Position numbers and translations under genes: made by a program
The notes under the pieces: model-generated
Told to the model about the DNA's origin: nothing
Database searches by the model: none
What the model saw: the letters and a program-made list of their open reading frames with translations, nothing else
NCBI RefSeq assembly: GCF_003675385.1
Contig: NZ_RCWZ01000003.1
Location: forward strand, 186,001 to 250,000
Length of the DNA: 64,000 bases
From: Mucilaginibacter kameinonensis
GTDB lineage: Bacteria > Bacteroidota > Bacteroidia > Sphingobacteriales > Sphingobacteriaceae
Direction of reading: 5' to 3'
Shown here: positions 8,775-20,100 of the stretch, one piece after another
Position numbering within the stretch: the first letter of the stretch is position 1
How the letters are laid out: the number at the start of each line of letters is the position of its first letter

Positions 8775-9316
8775 ATGAACACACCACATGGCTATCAGCA
8801 AATAAACGCATTATTCGGCAACCCCGCCCAATGCGGATGGTACAGAAAACAAGGCTTGGATACCTGCCCATATCCAATTGGTAAAACCACCTGAAAGGTT
8901 GGAAACTATATTATCAGGAAACAGGCAAGCAGCTTCAACCCATCTCAGGAATCCAAATGCATACTTTATTGGCACCCATATTCTCTCAGGTCATGACAGA
9001 AATATGGGAATATGCGGTTGTACAACTTAATTCGCCTACTGATGATGATGTCAGGTGCTGGCTACACCAAAACCGGCTTGATCAAACGGGAGGTGGATTT
9101 AATTTTCGAAAAAGCACTGGTAATACCTCTGCATTATCTCTTCACAGCTATGGTATTGCTATAGATTGGGACCCAGTCCATAATCCTCACAAGAAACCGC
9201 TTACCAAGCCCCTTCCGGATTGGTGGTATAACATCTGGACTAAACATGGCTGGAGCGACGGCCGCCATTTCAAGACTCCGGACCCTATGCACGTCCAGTT
9301 TGCAACCGGCGCTTAA
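8775..9316 (+). pseudogene. M15-family peptidase (D-Ala-D-Ala carboxypeptidase/endolysin-like), frameshifted
   Basis: The ATG at 8775 opens a frame (MNTPHGYQQINALFG...) that stops after 39 codons at 8892-8894. One missing base in the A-run at 8883-8886 would restore the frame into NHLKGWKLYY and on to the stop at 9316. The downstream part carries the M15 zinc-peptidase signature: GGGFNFR, LSLHSYGIAIDWDP (His and Asp ligands), PLPDWWYNIW, GRHF and DPMHVQF (third ligand). Such proteins cut peptidoglycan peptides and are common as phage endolysins or cell-wall enzymes. No signal peptide or phage neighbours are visible. As written it is inactive unless it frameshifts, or there is a base-call error. 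Confidence 0.75.
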
Positions 9317-9399
9317 CATAGCGTGTCGGAAAAGAGTTAAGAGGGTATAAATTTAATTATAGAAGTACCAAAGTCGCATTTCAAAATATTCAAAAAAGA

Positions 9400-9424
9400 G
9401 CGCAGCGGCATTCGCCGTCTGCGC
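9400..9424 (-). terminator. Rho-independent terminator of the SusCD operon
   Basis: GCGCAGCGGC (9400-9409) pairs with GCCG plus CTGCGC (9414-9424) around an ATTC loop with one bulged T. On the minus strand the stem is followed by TCTTTTTTG. It lies about 110 bp past the stop of the last gene of the minus-strand operon. Confidence 0.75.
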
Positions 9425-9536
9425 ACAACATAATCAACTAACTAATTCAATACTTGAAAATTTGGAAAGGTTTGGTTAACTAAAACTGATTTTATTTTTA
9501 TGATATATTTAATTAGAAGCGCCTCGATATATTTCC

Positions 9537-11711
9537 TTAATGGTTAAACTGCCCATCTCCGATATTGAGTAAGAAACTGATCAGAACGCCCCTTTTACTT
9601 GGTGGTAGTATCGCCTCGCTTCTGCTTCCGTCATAGCTGAACCGGTAGCCATATACCTGATTAAAGCCAAGTACATTGGCAAAAGTGACGTTAAACACCG
9701 CAAAATTCTTTTTCATTGGGGGTATGTAGCTCAGGCCGAGACTCAGATTATTGAAATCCCTGGTCTTATCTGACAGAAACACGGGATTCAGCGGATTAAA
9801 ATAGGTTCTTCCGCTGCTGAAAGTATACGTCCCGCTTACCTGGATATTAGACCCCGTTATATATTTTCGTCCCACTATATTAAGCACATGCTCGGGCGCG
9901 AATGGAGGCCGGCCGGCAACGGGATAATCAATATAATTGCGCTTGGTATCAAGGTAAGAGTAAGAAACATAGTATTCGCCAACGGCAAAACTTTGATCCC
10001 GCCATAACAAATCAAAGCCGCGCGAATATCCGCTTCCCTGATTATTAAAGTCGTAAATAACTACGGGGGGACCATACGCCTGAAATCCTGAAAACACCGG
10101 AGTTGTGATCTTTGTCAGATTTCTATAATCCTTATAAAAAACTTCTGCCTTAAGATTTCTGTGCGGGATTTTCAGTTCATATAAGAGCGCATAATTGATC
10201 GATTCCTCATATTTAAGCTTAGCCGTCTGGGCCAGAAAACTGTCGTCCGGTTTTTGATAATATGAAGCATAATTTAATGTAAAGCTGCTTTTTCTGCCCG
10301 CAAAAAAGATAAGACCTAACCGTGGCGAAAGGTTATACTTGTTTAAATAGGCCGAATATTCTCCACGTATTCCAGATCGTACTGATAAAACCTTGTTAAC
10401 AAAAACGTCGGCAGAAACAAACAAAGCAGAAAGCACATCACTATAACTTCGCGACATCCCCGCATAACCCTCAGCCCTTGAATTTTGAAACTGCTCCCCC
10501 CCTACAGTAATTAAACTGTTATTAGCAAAGCTCCTCGACAATGTAATTTTTTCATGCCAGGCGTTATCATTTTGATTATAAGGATCAGCGTTTACCTTTC
10601 CACTCTCCAGGGTGCGGTTATAGGCAACCCCGGCAAAAAGCTTCCAATACGGCCCAAGATATTCCCTGTATGTAGCATTCAGATAAAGGTTCTTATTGAT
10701 GTTACCTAACAGATCAAGACTATTTTTATTAGGGTTTCTGATATCAAAAGCCAACCGGGTATCACTGTAATCGGCGTATAGCTTAAACATGCCTCCTGTT
10801 TTAGTTCTTAATTTATAATGAGTGGATGTTTGGTATTGCCGGGGATCCTCGCGCCACAATGTATTTTGAGGTATTACACTATTATTTAGTCCAAAATTAT
10901 AATAGTTGCCACCAACCATTAACGAACTATTTTTGAAACGTTCTGTATGCGCGGCGCCAGTCCCAAGACTAAGGAGCGAAAACTCGGTTGATGACGCCCC
11001 GGGAATTCCCTTGGTATCCATTATAAAAGCAGACGAAAGTGCTTCGCCGTACTCGGCACCGTATCCTTCGCTGCCGGTAAAAGTTGTTCGTTCAAACAAA
11101 AACGCCGAAAAACGGCTTCTGTTGGCCACATCCGGCAACCTGCTTCCAAACGCGTTTTTCACCAGCATGCCATCAAAAAAGGCCTGGCTTTCCTGTGAGG
11201 TACCACCGTGAATAAAAAGTCCGGTTTCATTCCCGGCAGGCGATGCGCCTGGAAATGTCTGTAACGCAGCCGAAACATCGCCCACAGCTCCCGCGGTTGT
11301 AACAATATCGTATTCGTTGAGCGTGTAGGTTCTGGGCACTTCACCAATTTTTCGTTTAAGTACAATGTTTACAGCGCTTAAATCATTGTTTGTGGTTTTT
11401 AACTGAAAATCAGCACGGGTACTATCCTTTCCGATATCGACTAAAACGCTATCTGTTCTGAAACCTACAGATGAGCAAAACAGCCAGTGTTTCCCGCTAA
11501 AACGTGTCTTTACCATAAAATAACCAAGACTATCCGTAAAGGCCCCTATCTGCTTCCCTTTTAATTTTATGGTAGCACCAGAAAGCGCCTTAAATTCCAC
11601 ATCGGATACTTTTCCATATATAGTTTTAAGCTTTTCCTGAGCATTGGCCGACAGCGGGAATAGCATGACTGCCCATAACAAACATTTGTAATTTTTCACT
11701 ATAATATTCAA
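9537..11711 (-). CDS. TonB-dependent receptor with carboxypeptidase-like N-terminal domain
   Basis: The 724-residue protein has a signal peptide (cleavage after SANAQ, about residue 25), a carboxypeptidase-regulatory-like beta-sandwich (about 28-110, IYGKVSDVEFKALSGATIKL), a plug domain (about 125-230, with GGTSQESQAFFDGM) and a C-terminal beta-barrel ending in an alternating aromatic strand. It is shorter than the SusC protein upstream and lacks the STN domain, so it belongs to the general TonB receptor group rather than SusC/RagA. It lies 74 bp after the metalloprotease gene and before the operon terminator, which suggests joint transcription. Its ligand is unknown; a peptide product of the neighbouring protease or a metal complex are options. 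Confidence 0.85.
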   Translation of the reverse strand: MNIIVKNYKCLLWAVMLFPLSANAQEKLKTIYGKVSDVEFKALSGATIKLKGKQIGAFTDSLGYFMVKTRFSGKHWLFCSSVGFRTDSVLVDIGKDSTRADFQLKTTNNDLSAVNIVLKRKIGEVPRTYTLNEYDIVTTAGAVGDVSAALQTFPGASPAGNETGLFIHGGTSQESQAFFDGMLVKNAFGSRLPDVANRSRFSAFLFERTTFTGSEGYGAEYGEALSSAFIMDTKGIPGASSTEFSLLSLGTGAAHTERFKNSSLMVGGNYYNFGLNNSVIPQNTLWREDPRQYQTSTHYKLRTKTGGMFKLYADYSDTRLAFDIRNPNKNSLDLLGNINKNLYLNATYREYLGPYWKLFAGVAYNRTLESGKVNADPYNQNDNAWHEKITLSRSFANNSLITVGGEQFQNSRAEGYAGMSRSYSDVLSALFVSADVFVNKVLSVRSGIRGEYSAYLNKYNLSPRLGLIFFAGRKSSFTLNYASYYQKPDDSFLAQTAKLKYEESINYALLYELKIPHRNLKAEVFYKDYRNLTKITTPVFSGFQAYGPPVVIYDFNNQGSGYSRGFDLLWRDQSFAVGEYYVSYSYLDTKRNYIDYPVAGRPPFAPEHVLNIVGRKYITGSNIQVSGTYTFSSGRTYFNPLNPVFLSDKTRDFNNLSLGLSYIPPMKKNFAVFNVTFANVLGFNQVYGYRFSYDGSRSEAILPPSKRGVLISFLLNIGDGQFNH

Positions 11712-11785
11712 ACTCCGGACAGTATTATTTAACCCGACCGCTTATCGGCCAGGTTATTTTGATTATCCAAAAATTTTCATGGTGC

Positions 11786-14257
11786 TTAGCTTAGTCTCAG
11801 CATTGATTCGATACGTCTTTCCAAATCCTGCAAGTGATATGTAGTCAACTTATCTGTGGATCTTGGGATAGCACGTTTAAGCTCCGCCTGAAGCTTGTAC
11901 AGATCGGCTTTAACGATTGAGAACGCGTCATTTTCGGCAGATTCCGATTCTTTTGTGGTCAACATAGCAATGAGATTTCCCAGATACGCCTTTTGAAGAT
12001 TCCTTCTGTACTTATCTACTTTTATTGCTTTGTCTGTCTCAATTTCCTTCCATATACCTTTATGTATAACCGCCACAAAGTCATCCACCGGAACTGCTTT
12101 TGTACCAAATTTATTTACCAGGGCCTGCATACGGCCTAATGTTCCGAAATCCAGCAATGTATTCAATACCCTGATCTGCGTATCCGAAATAAAATCGGGG
12201 TCTGCCGGGGCCTCAATCCTCGCCATTACTGATTTATCTAAAAGCCAGTCGGGTGTTTTAAACAAATATTGATTAAAGAATGCCAGGGCCTCTATTTGGC
12301 GGTTTCTGCTTACCGGAACGTAAACAAGCCCCTTTTCTTCCTCACTTTTTGGATTATAGTAAAGACCGGCAACATTTTTTAGCACATGCCCCATGTAGTT
12401 GAAATATTGTGACTGAACCGCTTTGTACATGGTAAGAAGATTGTTATTAACCCCTCCTTCACCTTTTGTCCAGTTTACCAGGTTGGGAACAATACGCTGC
12501 AGGTTTTTAATACCGTAGGCGCTTGCCTTCATGGCATTATCGCCCAGATCTTCAGTTTGTGAACGGGGATCCCACTTGCGGGTTTCACCATCACCATACC
12601 AGGTGCGTTTTCCGGAGCCCGATTTATTCATGATCCAGCCGTTCATGATCTTCTTATCCTCATCTTCGGTATTTGCGCCGCTATACTTATAGCCCCATTC
12701 TATCGCCCATCGGTCATAGTCGCCAATACGCGGGAAAAGATTTTTCTGCTCGATATGATCTTCGGGCTGAGCTACATAATTAAACCTGGCATAGTCCATA
12801 ATACTTGCTGTATGCCCGTATTTAGTAAGATAGCTGTTACTGCGTAGGCTATCCACGGGGGTAAGGCTACTGCTTCCAAAATTATGTCTGAGGCCAAGTG
12901 TATGTCCTACTTCATGGCTCGATACGAATCGGACAAGCTCCCCCATCAGCTTTTCATCAAACTTTGGTTTTCTGGCAGCCGGATCTACCGCTGACGCCTG
13001 CACCATATACCAATCATGCAAAAGGCTCATTACGTTATGGTACCAACCGATATGAGTCTGGATAATTTCCCCGCTTCTTGGATCGTGGATATTGGGGCCG
13101 TAGGCGTTGGCTACATCCGATGGGAAGTAATTGATCATAGAATACCGAGCATCATCCATGTGCATGGTAGTGTCGTTCTCGGGCCATTCCTTACCAATAA
13201 TGGCGTTTTTAAAGCCCGCTTGTTCGAAGGCTTTCTGCCAATCATTGATCCCGGCAACCAAATATGGGCGCCATTGTTTGGGTGTAGCCGGATCCACGTA
13301 GATTACAATTGGTTTGCGGGGTTCAACAAGCTCGCCCTTCTTCCATTTTTCAACATCTTCGGGCTTAGGCTCCAAACGCCAGCGTACAATGAAATTCTTA
13401 ATTTCCGAACGCTGCTGCTGATCGTTAAATGAAAAATGCTTATCCACAAAATATCCAACGCGTTGGTCGGAAAGCCTGCGGCGCATTGGCACCTGTGGCA
13501 AAACAATGAATGAAGTATGCGATTCTACAGTAAGTTGCGGAGTTGTAGCCGGAACCAATTTCGAATCCATGTTTTTACTGATACTGATTTCAACATTTTC
13601 CGGATACACATGAATTGATTCAACACGATAGTCCTTCATTGAAAAGGTGTTAACTCCTTTTGCAATCTGAGTACTCTGGTCTATGTTATTAACCATACTC
13701 CTGTCTTTCAGAAATTTGGAAGCATCAATTACATAGCTCTTAGAATCCTTGCCGTAACACACGATGGGGAAACTTATTGCAATGGGGTCTACACTGGCAT
13801 CGCGTACAGCCCTGGAAATCGCGTCGGCAGAATCTACCTCATTTATTATCAGGTGATATCGGATCCTGATACTTGAGTCCTGGGTCTTTTCGAACCGGAT
13901 GGTGTTTTCATCCAATTCCTCACCAGGATACATACCAAGCCCTGCAGGTGCCTTTGTTAATCTGTTAATCACCATAATATCGCGTTTGAGAAGCGAATCA
14001 GGAATTTCAAAATAGATGATATCCTTTGAGCTATGAACTGTAAAGAGCCCGTTCTGTGTTTTGAATGCTTTGGTAATAACCGATGCATAACTCTTCAAAG
14101 CTTGCCTTGGCACTACCTTAGCAACCGTATCTTTCTTTACGGTATCTTTTTTAGAAAACAGGTTAAATGGCCAGCCCCTTCCCGTCTGTCCGAAAGAAGA
14201 ATGCGCAGTTAATGCCAGCAACCCTAAAAAGAGGAGCTTTTTGATATAGTTTTTCAT
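11786..14257 (-). CDS. Secreted zinc metalloprotease (DUF5118-DUF5117-DUF4953 type)
   Basis: The 823-residue protein has a signal peptide (residues 1-23, HSSFGQ), a small DUF5118-like segment (about 50-95), a DUF5117-like beta-rich region (about 100-290) and a metallopeptidase domain with HEVGHTLGLRH at 448-458. In that motif His448, His452 and His458 are predicted to bind zinc and Glu449 to be catalytic (metzincin-like HEXXHXXGXXH). Proteins of this composition are large periplasmic or surface proteases of Bacteroidetes and often lie near SusCD genes. It sits 14 bp after the DUF4397 lipoprotein gene, so it is part of the uptake operon and probably trims or releases peptides for import. The substrate is inferred, not seen. 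Confidence 0.88.
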   Translation of the reverse strand: MKNYIKKLLFLGLLALTAHSSFGQTGRGWPFNLFSKKDTVKKDTVAKVVPRQALKSYASVITKAFKTQNGLFTVHSSKDIIYFEIPDSLLKRDIMVINRLTKAPAGLGMYPGEELDENTIRFEKTQDSSIRIRYHLIINEVDSADAISRAVRDASVDPIAISFPIVCYGKDSKSYVIDASKFLKDRSMVNNIDQSTQIAKGVNTFSMKDYRVESIHVYPENVEISISKNMDSKLVPATTPQLTVESHTSFIVLPQVPMRRRLSDQRVGYFVDKHFSFNDQQQRSEIKNFIVRWRLEPKPEDVEKWKKGELVEPRKPIVIYVDPATPKQWRPYLVAGINDWQKAFEQAGFKNAIIGKEWPENDTTMHMDDARYSMINYFPSDVANAYGPNIHDPRSGEIIQTHIGWYHNVMSLLHDWYMVQASAVDPAARKPKFDEKLMGELVRFVSSHEVGHTLGLRHNFGSSSLTPVDSLRSNSYLTKYGHTASIMDYARFNYVAQPEDHIEQKNLFPRIGDYDRWAIEWGYKYSGANTEDEDKKIMNGWIMNKSGSGKRTWYGDGETRKWDPRSQTEDLGDNAMKASAYGIKNLQRIVPNLVNWTKGEGGVNNNLLTMYKAVQSQYFNYMGHVLKNVAGLYYNPKSEEEKGLVYVPVSRNRQIEALAFFNQYLFKTPDWLLDKSVMARIEAPADPDFISDTQIRVLNTLLDFGTLGRMQALVNKFGTKAVPVDDFVAVIHKGIWKEIETDKAIKVDKYRRNLQKAYLGNLIAMLTTKESESAENDAFSIVKADLYKLQAELKRAIPRSTDKLTTYHLQDLERRIESMLRLS

Positions 14258-14271
14258 ATTTTTTTAAAGTT

Positions 14272-15045
14272 CTATTTGGTTTTTATAGGATAAATAAATT
14301 TGGCAACCGTGTTAGTTCCGGCGCTTGTAATAATCAGGGTAGCAGGCTTTGATATATAGCTTGAAGATTCTGAACCGGCTACGAAGCGCCAGGCAAATGC
14401 CGTATAAGTCAACAAAGCGCCGGTAGCCGCATTCCTGATCTGCAGGGTAAGATCATTTCCAGGCACATCCGCACGCTTCACGCTTACTTTCAAAAAGCCG
14501 GTTGTTTTTTTATATTTTATTGATTCACAGCCCGGTATAGGACTTGCTTTACCTAATATATTGACAGATACAGGCACCGAAAAATTAGACAGGTTTACCG
14601 TTCTGATCAAAAGCAGGCTATCAGTTAAGGGCACAACCGGGATGGTATCTTCCGTAATCAATGTATCAATCGCCGACCTGGTACCTGCTAAGAATATAGA
14701 ATACATCCCTGATGGTTTATAATCACGCGTAACACTTAATGCCACGTTTGCGCTATCCGGATAAGCATAAAAATCAATCGGGATAGTTCCTGATATAACC
14801 CCCTTCTCAAGGATATAAGTGCCGGCCCCTAAAGATGCGGACTGTATCCCGTTTAAGATACTGGAAAAATTAAGCTTCCCGGTTTTGTAAAAATTGGCAA
14901 AAATTGCGCTACCGTCAGTTAATCCATTATACACCGTAATGGAGCTTGTTGGTTTCACCACATCTTCTGTCTTCTTACAGGAAACGAATAATGCTATCAA
15001 AGCAAAAAGCCCCAATACATAATAATTTGTACGTTTCATATGCAA
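14272..15045 (-). CDS. DUF4397-like lipoprotein
   Basis: The 257-residue lipoprotein has a lipobox ending FVSC at about residue 23, followed by KK. The mature part has repeated immunoglobulin-like beta strands in the DUF4397 pattern: ITVYNGLTDGSAIFANFY, an LGAGTYIL element, then YSIFLAGT. Members are cell-surface or periplasmic lipoproteins of unknown function that occur in SusCD operons, possibly as accessory binding proteins. An in-frame ATG two codons later (15039) is an equally good start. It is 11 bp from the preceding lipoprotein gene and 14 bp from the protease gene. Confidence 0.7.
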   Translation of the reverse strand: MHMKRTNYYVLGLFALIALFVSCKKTEDVVKPTSSITVYNGLTDGSAIFANFYKTGKLNFSSILNGIQSASLGAGTYILEKGVISGTIPIDFYAYPDSANVALSVTRDYKPSGMYSIFLAGTRSAIDTLITEDTIPVVPLTDSLLLIRTVNLSNFSVPVSVNILGKASPIPGCESIKYKKTTGFLKVSVKRADVPGNDLTLQIRNAATGALLTYTAFAWRFVAGSESSSYISKPATLIITSAGTNTVAKFIYPIKTK

Positions 15046-15056
15046 TTAAGGATTGA

Positions 15057-15593
15057 TTATTTACTTAATGTTTTCAGCGATATTCCGGGAACATCCGATA
15101 GCTGCGCAAGGTAAGTTGCCAACCGTTTCGACGATTTATCGTTCCAAAGTACAATAACAGGAACATCCGGATTGCCTTTACTTTCAATCATATAATCGCT
15201 CCTTTTTTGATCGGTACCGTCCGAAAAATCAATTACAATACCGTTATTCGACTGTTTTGACCATTGGGCAATTAACGTTGGCGCAAAGGGCTTATAAAGG
15301 CCGATCAAAGCGAAGGCCTGCTGATCTAAAGATTCCGGAAAGGTAACGGCGGCACAATCCTTCGCTCCGCCATTAAAGGCTACTGATGTAAATGAGGTGC
15401 TGAACCCAAACCTTGAGCTACCCATATCAAGACCGGGCGAAGACTGAAATAAATGCATATTGCTAAAATCATCTCCCTGTTCGGTAAATTCGGGCATTTT
15501 TTTCCGGCCGGGTCCACTGCTTGGGCTTGTACAACTTGTAAGCAGCATAATCGCGGCACCAAAAAGTAATGTGTATTGATATATCTTTTTCAT
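15057..15593 (-). CDS. Small lipoprotein of unknown function
   Basis: The 178-residue product has a lipoprotein signal (LLTSC at about residue 21). The mature domain starts with a flexible Ser/Pro/Gly-rich linker. I do not recognise a family. It lies between the SusD gene (54 bp) and the DUF4397 gene (11 bp) on the same strand, so it is probably a surface component of the same uptake system. Confidence 0.6.
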   Translation of the reverse strand: MKKIYQYTLLFGAAIMLLTSCTSPSSGPGRKKMPEFTEQGDDFSNMHLFQSSPGLDMGSSRFGFSTSFTSVAFNGGAKDCAAVTFPESLDQQAFALIGLYKPFAPTLIAQWSKQSNNGIVIDFSDGTDQKRSDYMIESKGNPDVPVIVLWNDKSSKRLATYLAQLSDVPGISLKTLSK

Positions 15594-15647
15594 GTTTTTC
15601 TTTTTATTGTTTGAATATTGAATACTTAATCTTCAGAAGCTGTCATT

Positions 15648-17156
15648 TTAATAACCAGGATTTTGGACCAGGCTTGGTGCTGATTGCAGCTCATCCAGCG
15701 GAATGGGGTAAAGAAGCTGTGTTGCTATGATTTTTTTATATGACAATGAACCAAGAACCTCCATCGCTTTACCTGTTCTCTTCAGGTCAAACCAGCGATG
15801 CCCCCATTCTGAAAAAAATTCGATCCGGCGCTCATGCGCGATAGCAGCAAGCGCATTATCCTTTGAAGCTGAACTTATGATGCCAAGTCCCGCACGTGTC
15901 CTAATCTTATTCAGATCTTCATCGGCACCTGAAAGATTTCCCTGCTGCGCCCTTGCTTCGGCCCTGATCAGTACCTGCTCTGCCAATCTCAGTACCACAA
16001 GGTATTGTGTAGCGGATAGTCCCTGCCTGGCATATTTAGTAGGAAAGTGCGCTGTGGCACCCGTATATGGGGGAGCATCCGGTGTATCTACAAAACTTGT
16101 CCACGCCTTTAGCCTCTTATCACTAGGCTCAAAAGCAGCCGAAAGATCATCAGTCATGTAATATGACGGAAAAAACAATATTGCAACGTCCGTAAAAACG
16201 CTCGGATCCAAATAAAGCGGGCGCTGATCTTCTGGTATATCTTTTTCCCATGACATCTGCGGCGTAAAAGCCTTTGCCTCGTACGATGGTATATTAATAT
16301 TGGTTGATGCGGGCTTTAACTGCCAGATACTTTCCTTACTGGACGGCAGAAATACATTATCCAGGTTAGGATCAATAGCAAACTGACTGTTGGCAATTAC
16401 TGCCGATGCTTGTGCTTCAGCGTTTTTCCAGTCGTTGCGATAAAGATAAACACGGGCCAACATTGCAGTAGCTGCGTATTTATTAACCCTGATACGCTCA
16501 CCACCAGTTATTGCATAATCTTCAGGAAGGTCGCGCTGTGCATCCAGCAAATCATTTATAATCTGGGTATAAACATCTGCCAGCGGGGTTCGTGGCACTT
16601 GCGCGTTAGCCTTCCAGTCAATACCGGTTACAAGGGGTACATCTCCAAAAAGGTTCACCAGGTAGAAATAATTGAAAGCCCTTATAAATTTGGCTTCGGC
16701 AGTGATCTGTTTCCTTGCAGCGGGCTTTAACAAATTTGAAGTTGAAGCCGCTATGCCATCAATAATAGAATTAGCATTATAAATACTCTTATAAAGAGGA
16801 GTCCAAAATATGCCATTTACCAGGTCGGTCTGGCTGGTGAGCCTGTTACTCACAAAACTGTAATCTATATCGTTGCCTGTACCCAGAAAATTGGTCAGTT
16901 CATCGCCAGACATACCTGCATAAACCGTTGTTCCACCATTAGATAGTGTTATAGCCTGCGGCCCGTCGCCGTTAAGCAGGTAAGAATATAATCCAGCCAA
17001 AGCGGCATTAGCAGTTCCATCTGTAGTAAAGGCTTTCTCGGTAGTGATTGTAGTTGTTGGATCACCCACATCCACCATTTTTTTGCAGCCGCTCCCATAA
17101 ACGAAAAGCAATGCAATACAAATACCTGTTATTGAAATAATTTTCTTTTTCATCAT
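15648..17156 (-). CDS. SusD/RagB family outer-membrane lipoprotein
   Basis: The 502-residue protein has a lipobox (GSGC at about residue 24, then KKMVDVG) and a helical SusD fold. Typical elements are the N-terminal TTEKAF...AALAGLYSYL, the TPR-like helices with KFIRAFNYFYLVNLFGDVPLV, NKYAATAMLARVYLYRNDW, and the closing LAAIAHERRIEFFSEWGHRWFDLKRTG. SusD lids the SusC barrel and captures the ligand at the cell surface. It starts 6 bp after the SusC stop, as usual for the pair. Its sequence does not reveal the ligand. Confidence 0.93.
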   Translation of the reverse strand: MMKKKIISITGICIALLFVYGSGCKKMVDVGDPTTTITTEKAFTTDGTANAALAGLYSYLLNGDGPQAITLSNGGTTVYAGMSGDELTNFLGTGNDIDYSFVSNRLTSQTDLVNGIFWTPLYKSIYNANSIIDGIAASTSNLLKPAARKQITAEAKFIRAFNYFYLVNLFGDVPLVTGIDWKANAQVPRTPLADVYTQIINDLLDAQRDLPEDYAITGGERIRVNKYAATAMLARVYLYRNDWKNAEAQASAVIANSQFAIDPNLDNVFLPSSKESIWQLKPASTNINIPSYEAKAFTPQMSWEKDIPEDQRPLYLDPSVFTDVAILFFPSYYMTDDLSAAFEPSDKRLKAWTSFVDTPDAPPYTGATAHFPTKYARQGLSATQYLVVLRLAEQVLIRAEARAQQGNLSGADEDLNKIRTRAGLGIISSASKDNALAAIAHERRIEFFSEWGHRWFDLKRTGKAMEVLGSLSYKKIIATQLLYPIPLDELQSAPSLVQNPGY

Positions 17157-17162
17157 TTCCTT

Positions 17163-20100
17163 TTAAAATGAACAGTTTAAACCAAAAGTGATAGTTCTGC
17201 TTGGAAGGGCACTTCCCACGCTTTGTATAACCGGATCAAGCCCTTTATACTTGGTGATCACAAAGATATTTGAGGCCGACGCCATGAAATTGATATTAGA
17301 TGCGCCTATTTGTTTCGCCCAGCTTTTAGGAAGCGCACCAGATGCATTGATACTGTTAAGGCGGATAAAGCTTGCATCTGTATACGCCTGATCACTTTGA
17401 AGTATCAAGGAATTTTCTGCCGTGGTCACCACACTCAGTTTGGCGGTAAGGGCCTGATCGCCGGGTTTCTGCCATCTGGTTAAATAGCGTTCCAACGAAA
17501 TATTTGTTGAACCTATCGCGGTATTGTTGTATAAAGAGTTCCTGCCCCTTTGTTTAACTAAATAAAAATTAGCAGATAGGGAAAAGCCTTTATACCGGAA
17601 CGTTTGGCTTAGGTTGCCGGTAAAATCAGGCGTTGTTTTTACTGCAATGTACCTATCCCCTCTTGATTCCGGCCCGCCGGTTGTAGTAATGTTATTATCA
17701 CCGTTGTGGTCTTCAAAAGTATAGTAACCAGTGAGCGGATCTACACCAAGGTATTTAAGCACGTAAACAGAATTAACCGAGGTGCCAATTTTCAATCTGT
17801 CGGCATAAGGCGATTTTTCTAGGTTAGGATAAGCCAATAAGCGGTTACGGTTAAAGCCTGTGTTGAAAGAGGCCGACCAGCTAAATTTGTTTGTTTTGAT
17901 CAAAGTACCATTAAGTGCTATCTCTAAACCGTCATTTGCGACTTTCGCCGGCGAATTCGCGATAACCGATGTAAAACCGGTGATTGCGGGCGTTAAAAAA
18001 TCAACTAACTGGTTATCACAATAAGAACGGTATGCCGATACACTTAACGATAAGCGATCTTTTAACATGCCTATTTCAAGTGCAAGTTCAGTAGATCTGT
18101 TCACTTGCCAATGATAGTCCGCGTTAGGCTGGATCAATGGTATAATGGGAGAAATTCCATTATAGTCGGGAAGTTTGATAGCGGTATTTCCATATTGGGT
18201 TAGATATTTGTAATCGCCTACCTGATCACTCCCGGTAATGCCATAACTTCCCCTGATTTTAACCAATGAAAAAAAGCTCGGGAGGAAATCGCTAACCCAT
18301 TTCTCATCACTGATATTCCAGGCAGCACCGATTGAATAAAAATTACCGAACCTGCTATCGGCCCCAAACCTTGAGCTTCCATCGCGCCTTCCATTTAAGT
18401 TCAATATGTATTTACCATCCCAATTGAAATTCACCCGCGCAAATACCCCCGTATATTTGTATTTACCTGAGATGTCATCAGCCGTTACCACAGGCGCATT
18501 AGTGATGGTTCCCAAAAGTGCATCATCTGTATAATTCGATCCGCGCACATTAGCACCGCTTGTAGAATTCTGCTGGTACGTTCCACCTGCCAAAACAGCA
18601 AGGCTGCCCTTACCCAATAGTGTATGGTAATTAAGTTGCGGTTCCACAATCATGTTACTTACCCGGGTAGTTCCAAACTGAGACTTGCCATAAAAAGGAG
18701 GAGTACCGAAGGGATCAAGAGAGGCTATCGGATTAAGAACCGTATTAAGGTTGGTTGTGTTGGTATATCCCAGGGAAGTAGATAAGGATAAACCTTTAAC
18801 AACATTATAGGTTAAAAGCAGCCCGCTTGACAATGTATTTCCCCGCTGGTCGCTGGTATTCTTCAATGCGTTGAACGGGTAATTGGCATGAGCAGCTCCC
18901 CATGCAGCAAAATTCAGGTTCCCCTGCGAATCAAAAGGATCCGGCGCATTTGGAGGAAGGGTAAGCGGAATATCCATCTGAACGGCATCAACCGACGTTG
19001 CCGCATATGAAGCGTTCAAATCCATTGAAAACTTCTGATCTGCACTATGGTTTTGCAGCGAAAGGGACACTGTTCCCCGCCTGTTCCCCCCGGTGATCGT
19101 ACTCAGATCGTGCGTTGTTCCATACGAGGCCCCAATCCTGTAGGTAGTAAGTTCGCTACCGCCACTTACACTCCCGGTATAATTAGTTTGACTGGAAGAG
19201 CCGCTGTGATATTTTTGCCAGTTAGTATCTTTCGATTGATCGAAAACCAATAAATCGACAGCATTATTTACAGTAGGCTGTACACCGGAGTTGGCAAATG
19301 CCTCTTTTCGCATGGCAATATATTGCTGAGTATTCAGCAGATCAAAATATCGCGTTACGAAATTGGAACCGGTGTTGAAGCTGGCATCTATTTTCATTTT
19401 ACCGGGCTGCCCTTTTTTGGTAGTGATAAGGATGACCCCATTTGCGCCCCTGCTACCATAAATAGCTGTCGCGTCCGCGTCTTTCAATATCTCAATGGAT
19501 TCGATATCATCGGGGTTCAAGCTAAAAAACGGGCTTTGGCCTGGGCCAGCACCTGTTTGATCATAGCCCCTGGAATACGCGGCGCTTCCTGCATTGGCAG
19601 TTCCACCACGAACCTCCAATACGGTTAGGGGGACACCATTGATAATATAAAGCGGATCGGACGGAAACTGATCATTTAAGGCCTTTCGTCCCCTGATCTC
19701 TATTTTCACAGGTCCGCTCGCCGTTCCGCTAACTGGTGTAATATCAACGTTTGCTACCCTACCCTGAAGGGCAAGTATGGGGTTCATCACAGGCTGATCC
19801 GAAATGTCCTTTCCGGATACCCGGGTAATGTCACCTGTAGCTAACCGCTTGCTGGTTTTGCCATATCCCTGTATAACAATTTCATCCAACCCGTTGGTTG
19901 CCTCTTCCATAATCACATCAAGGATGGGTGATTTAGCGGCAACCCTGGCGGGGATAGCTTTTGTAACATATCCCAGATAGCTAAAAAGTAAGGTATCGGT
20001 AATTTCTGCAGTTTTAATTAAATATTTACCCTGGGCATCGGTAGATACCCCCTTTTTTGTTCTTTTTACGATAACCGAGGCGCCGCTTAGGGGTTGCCGG

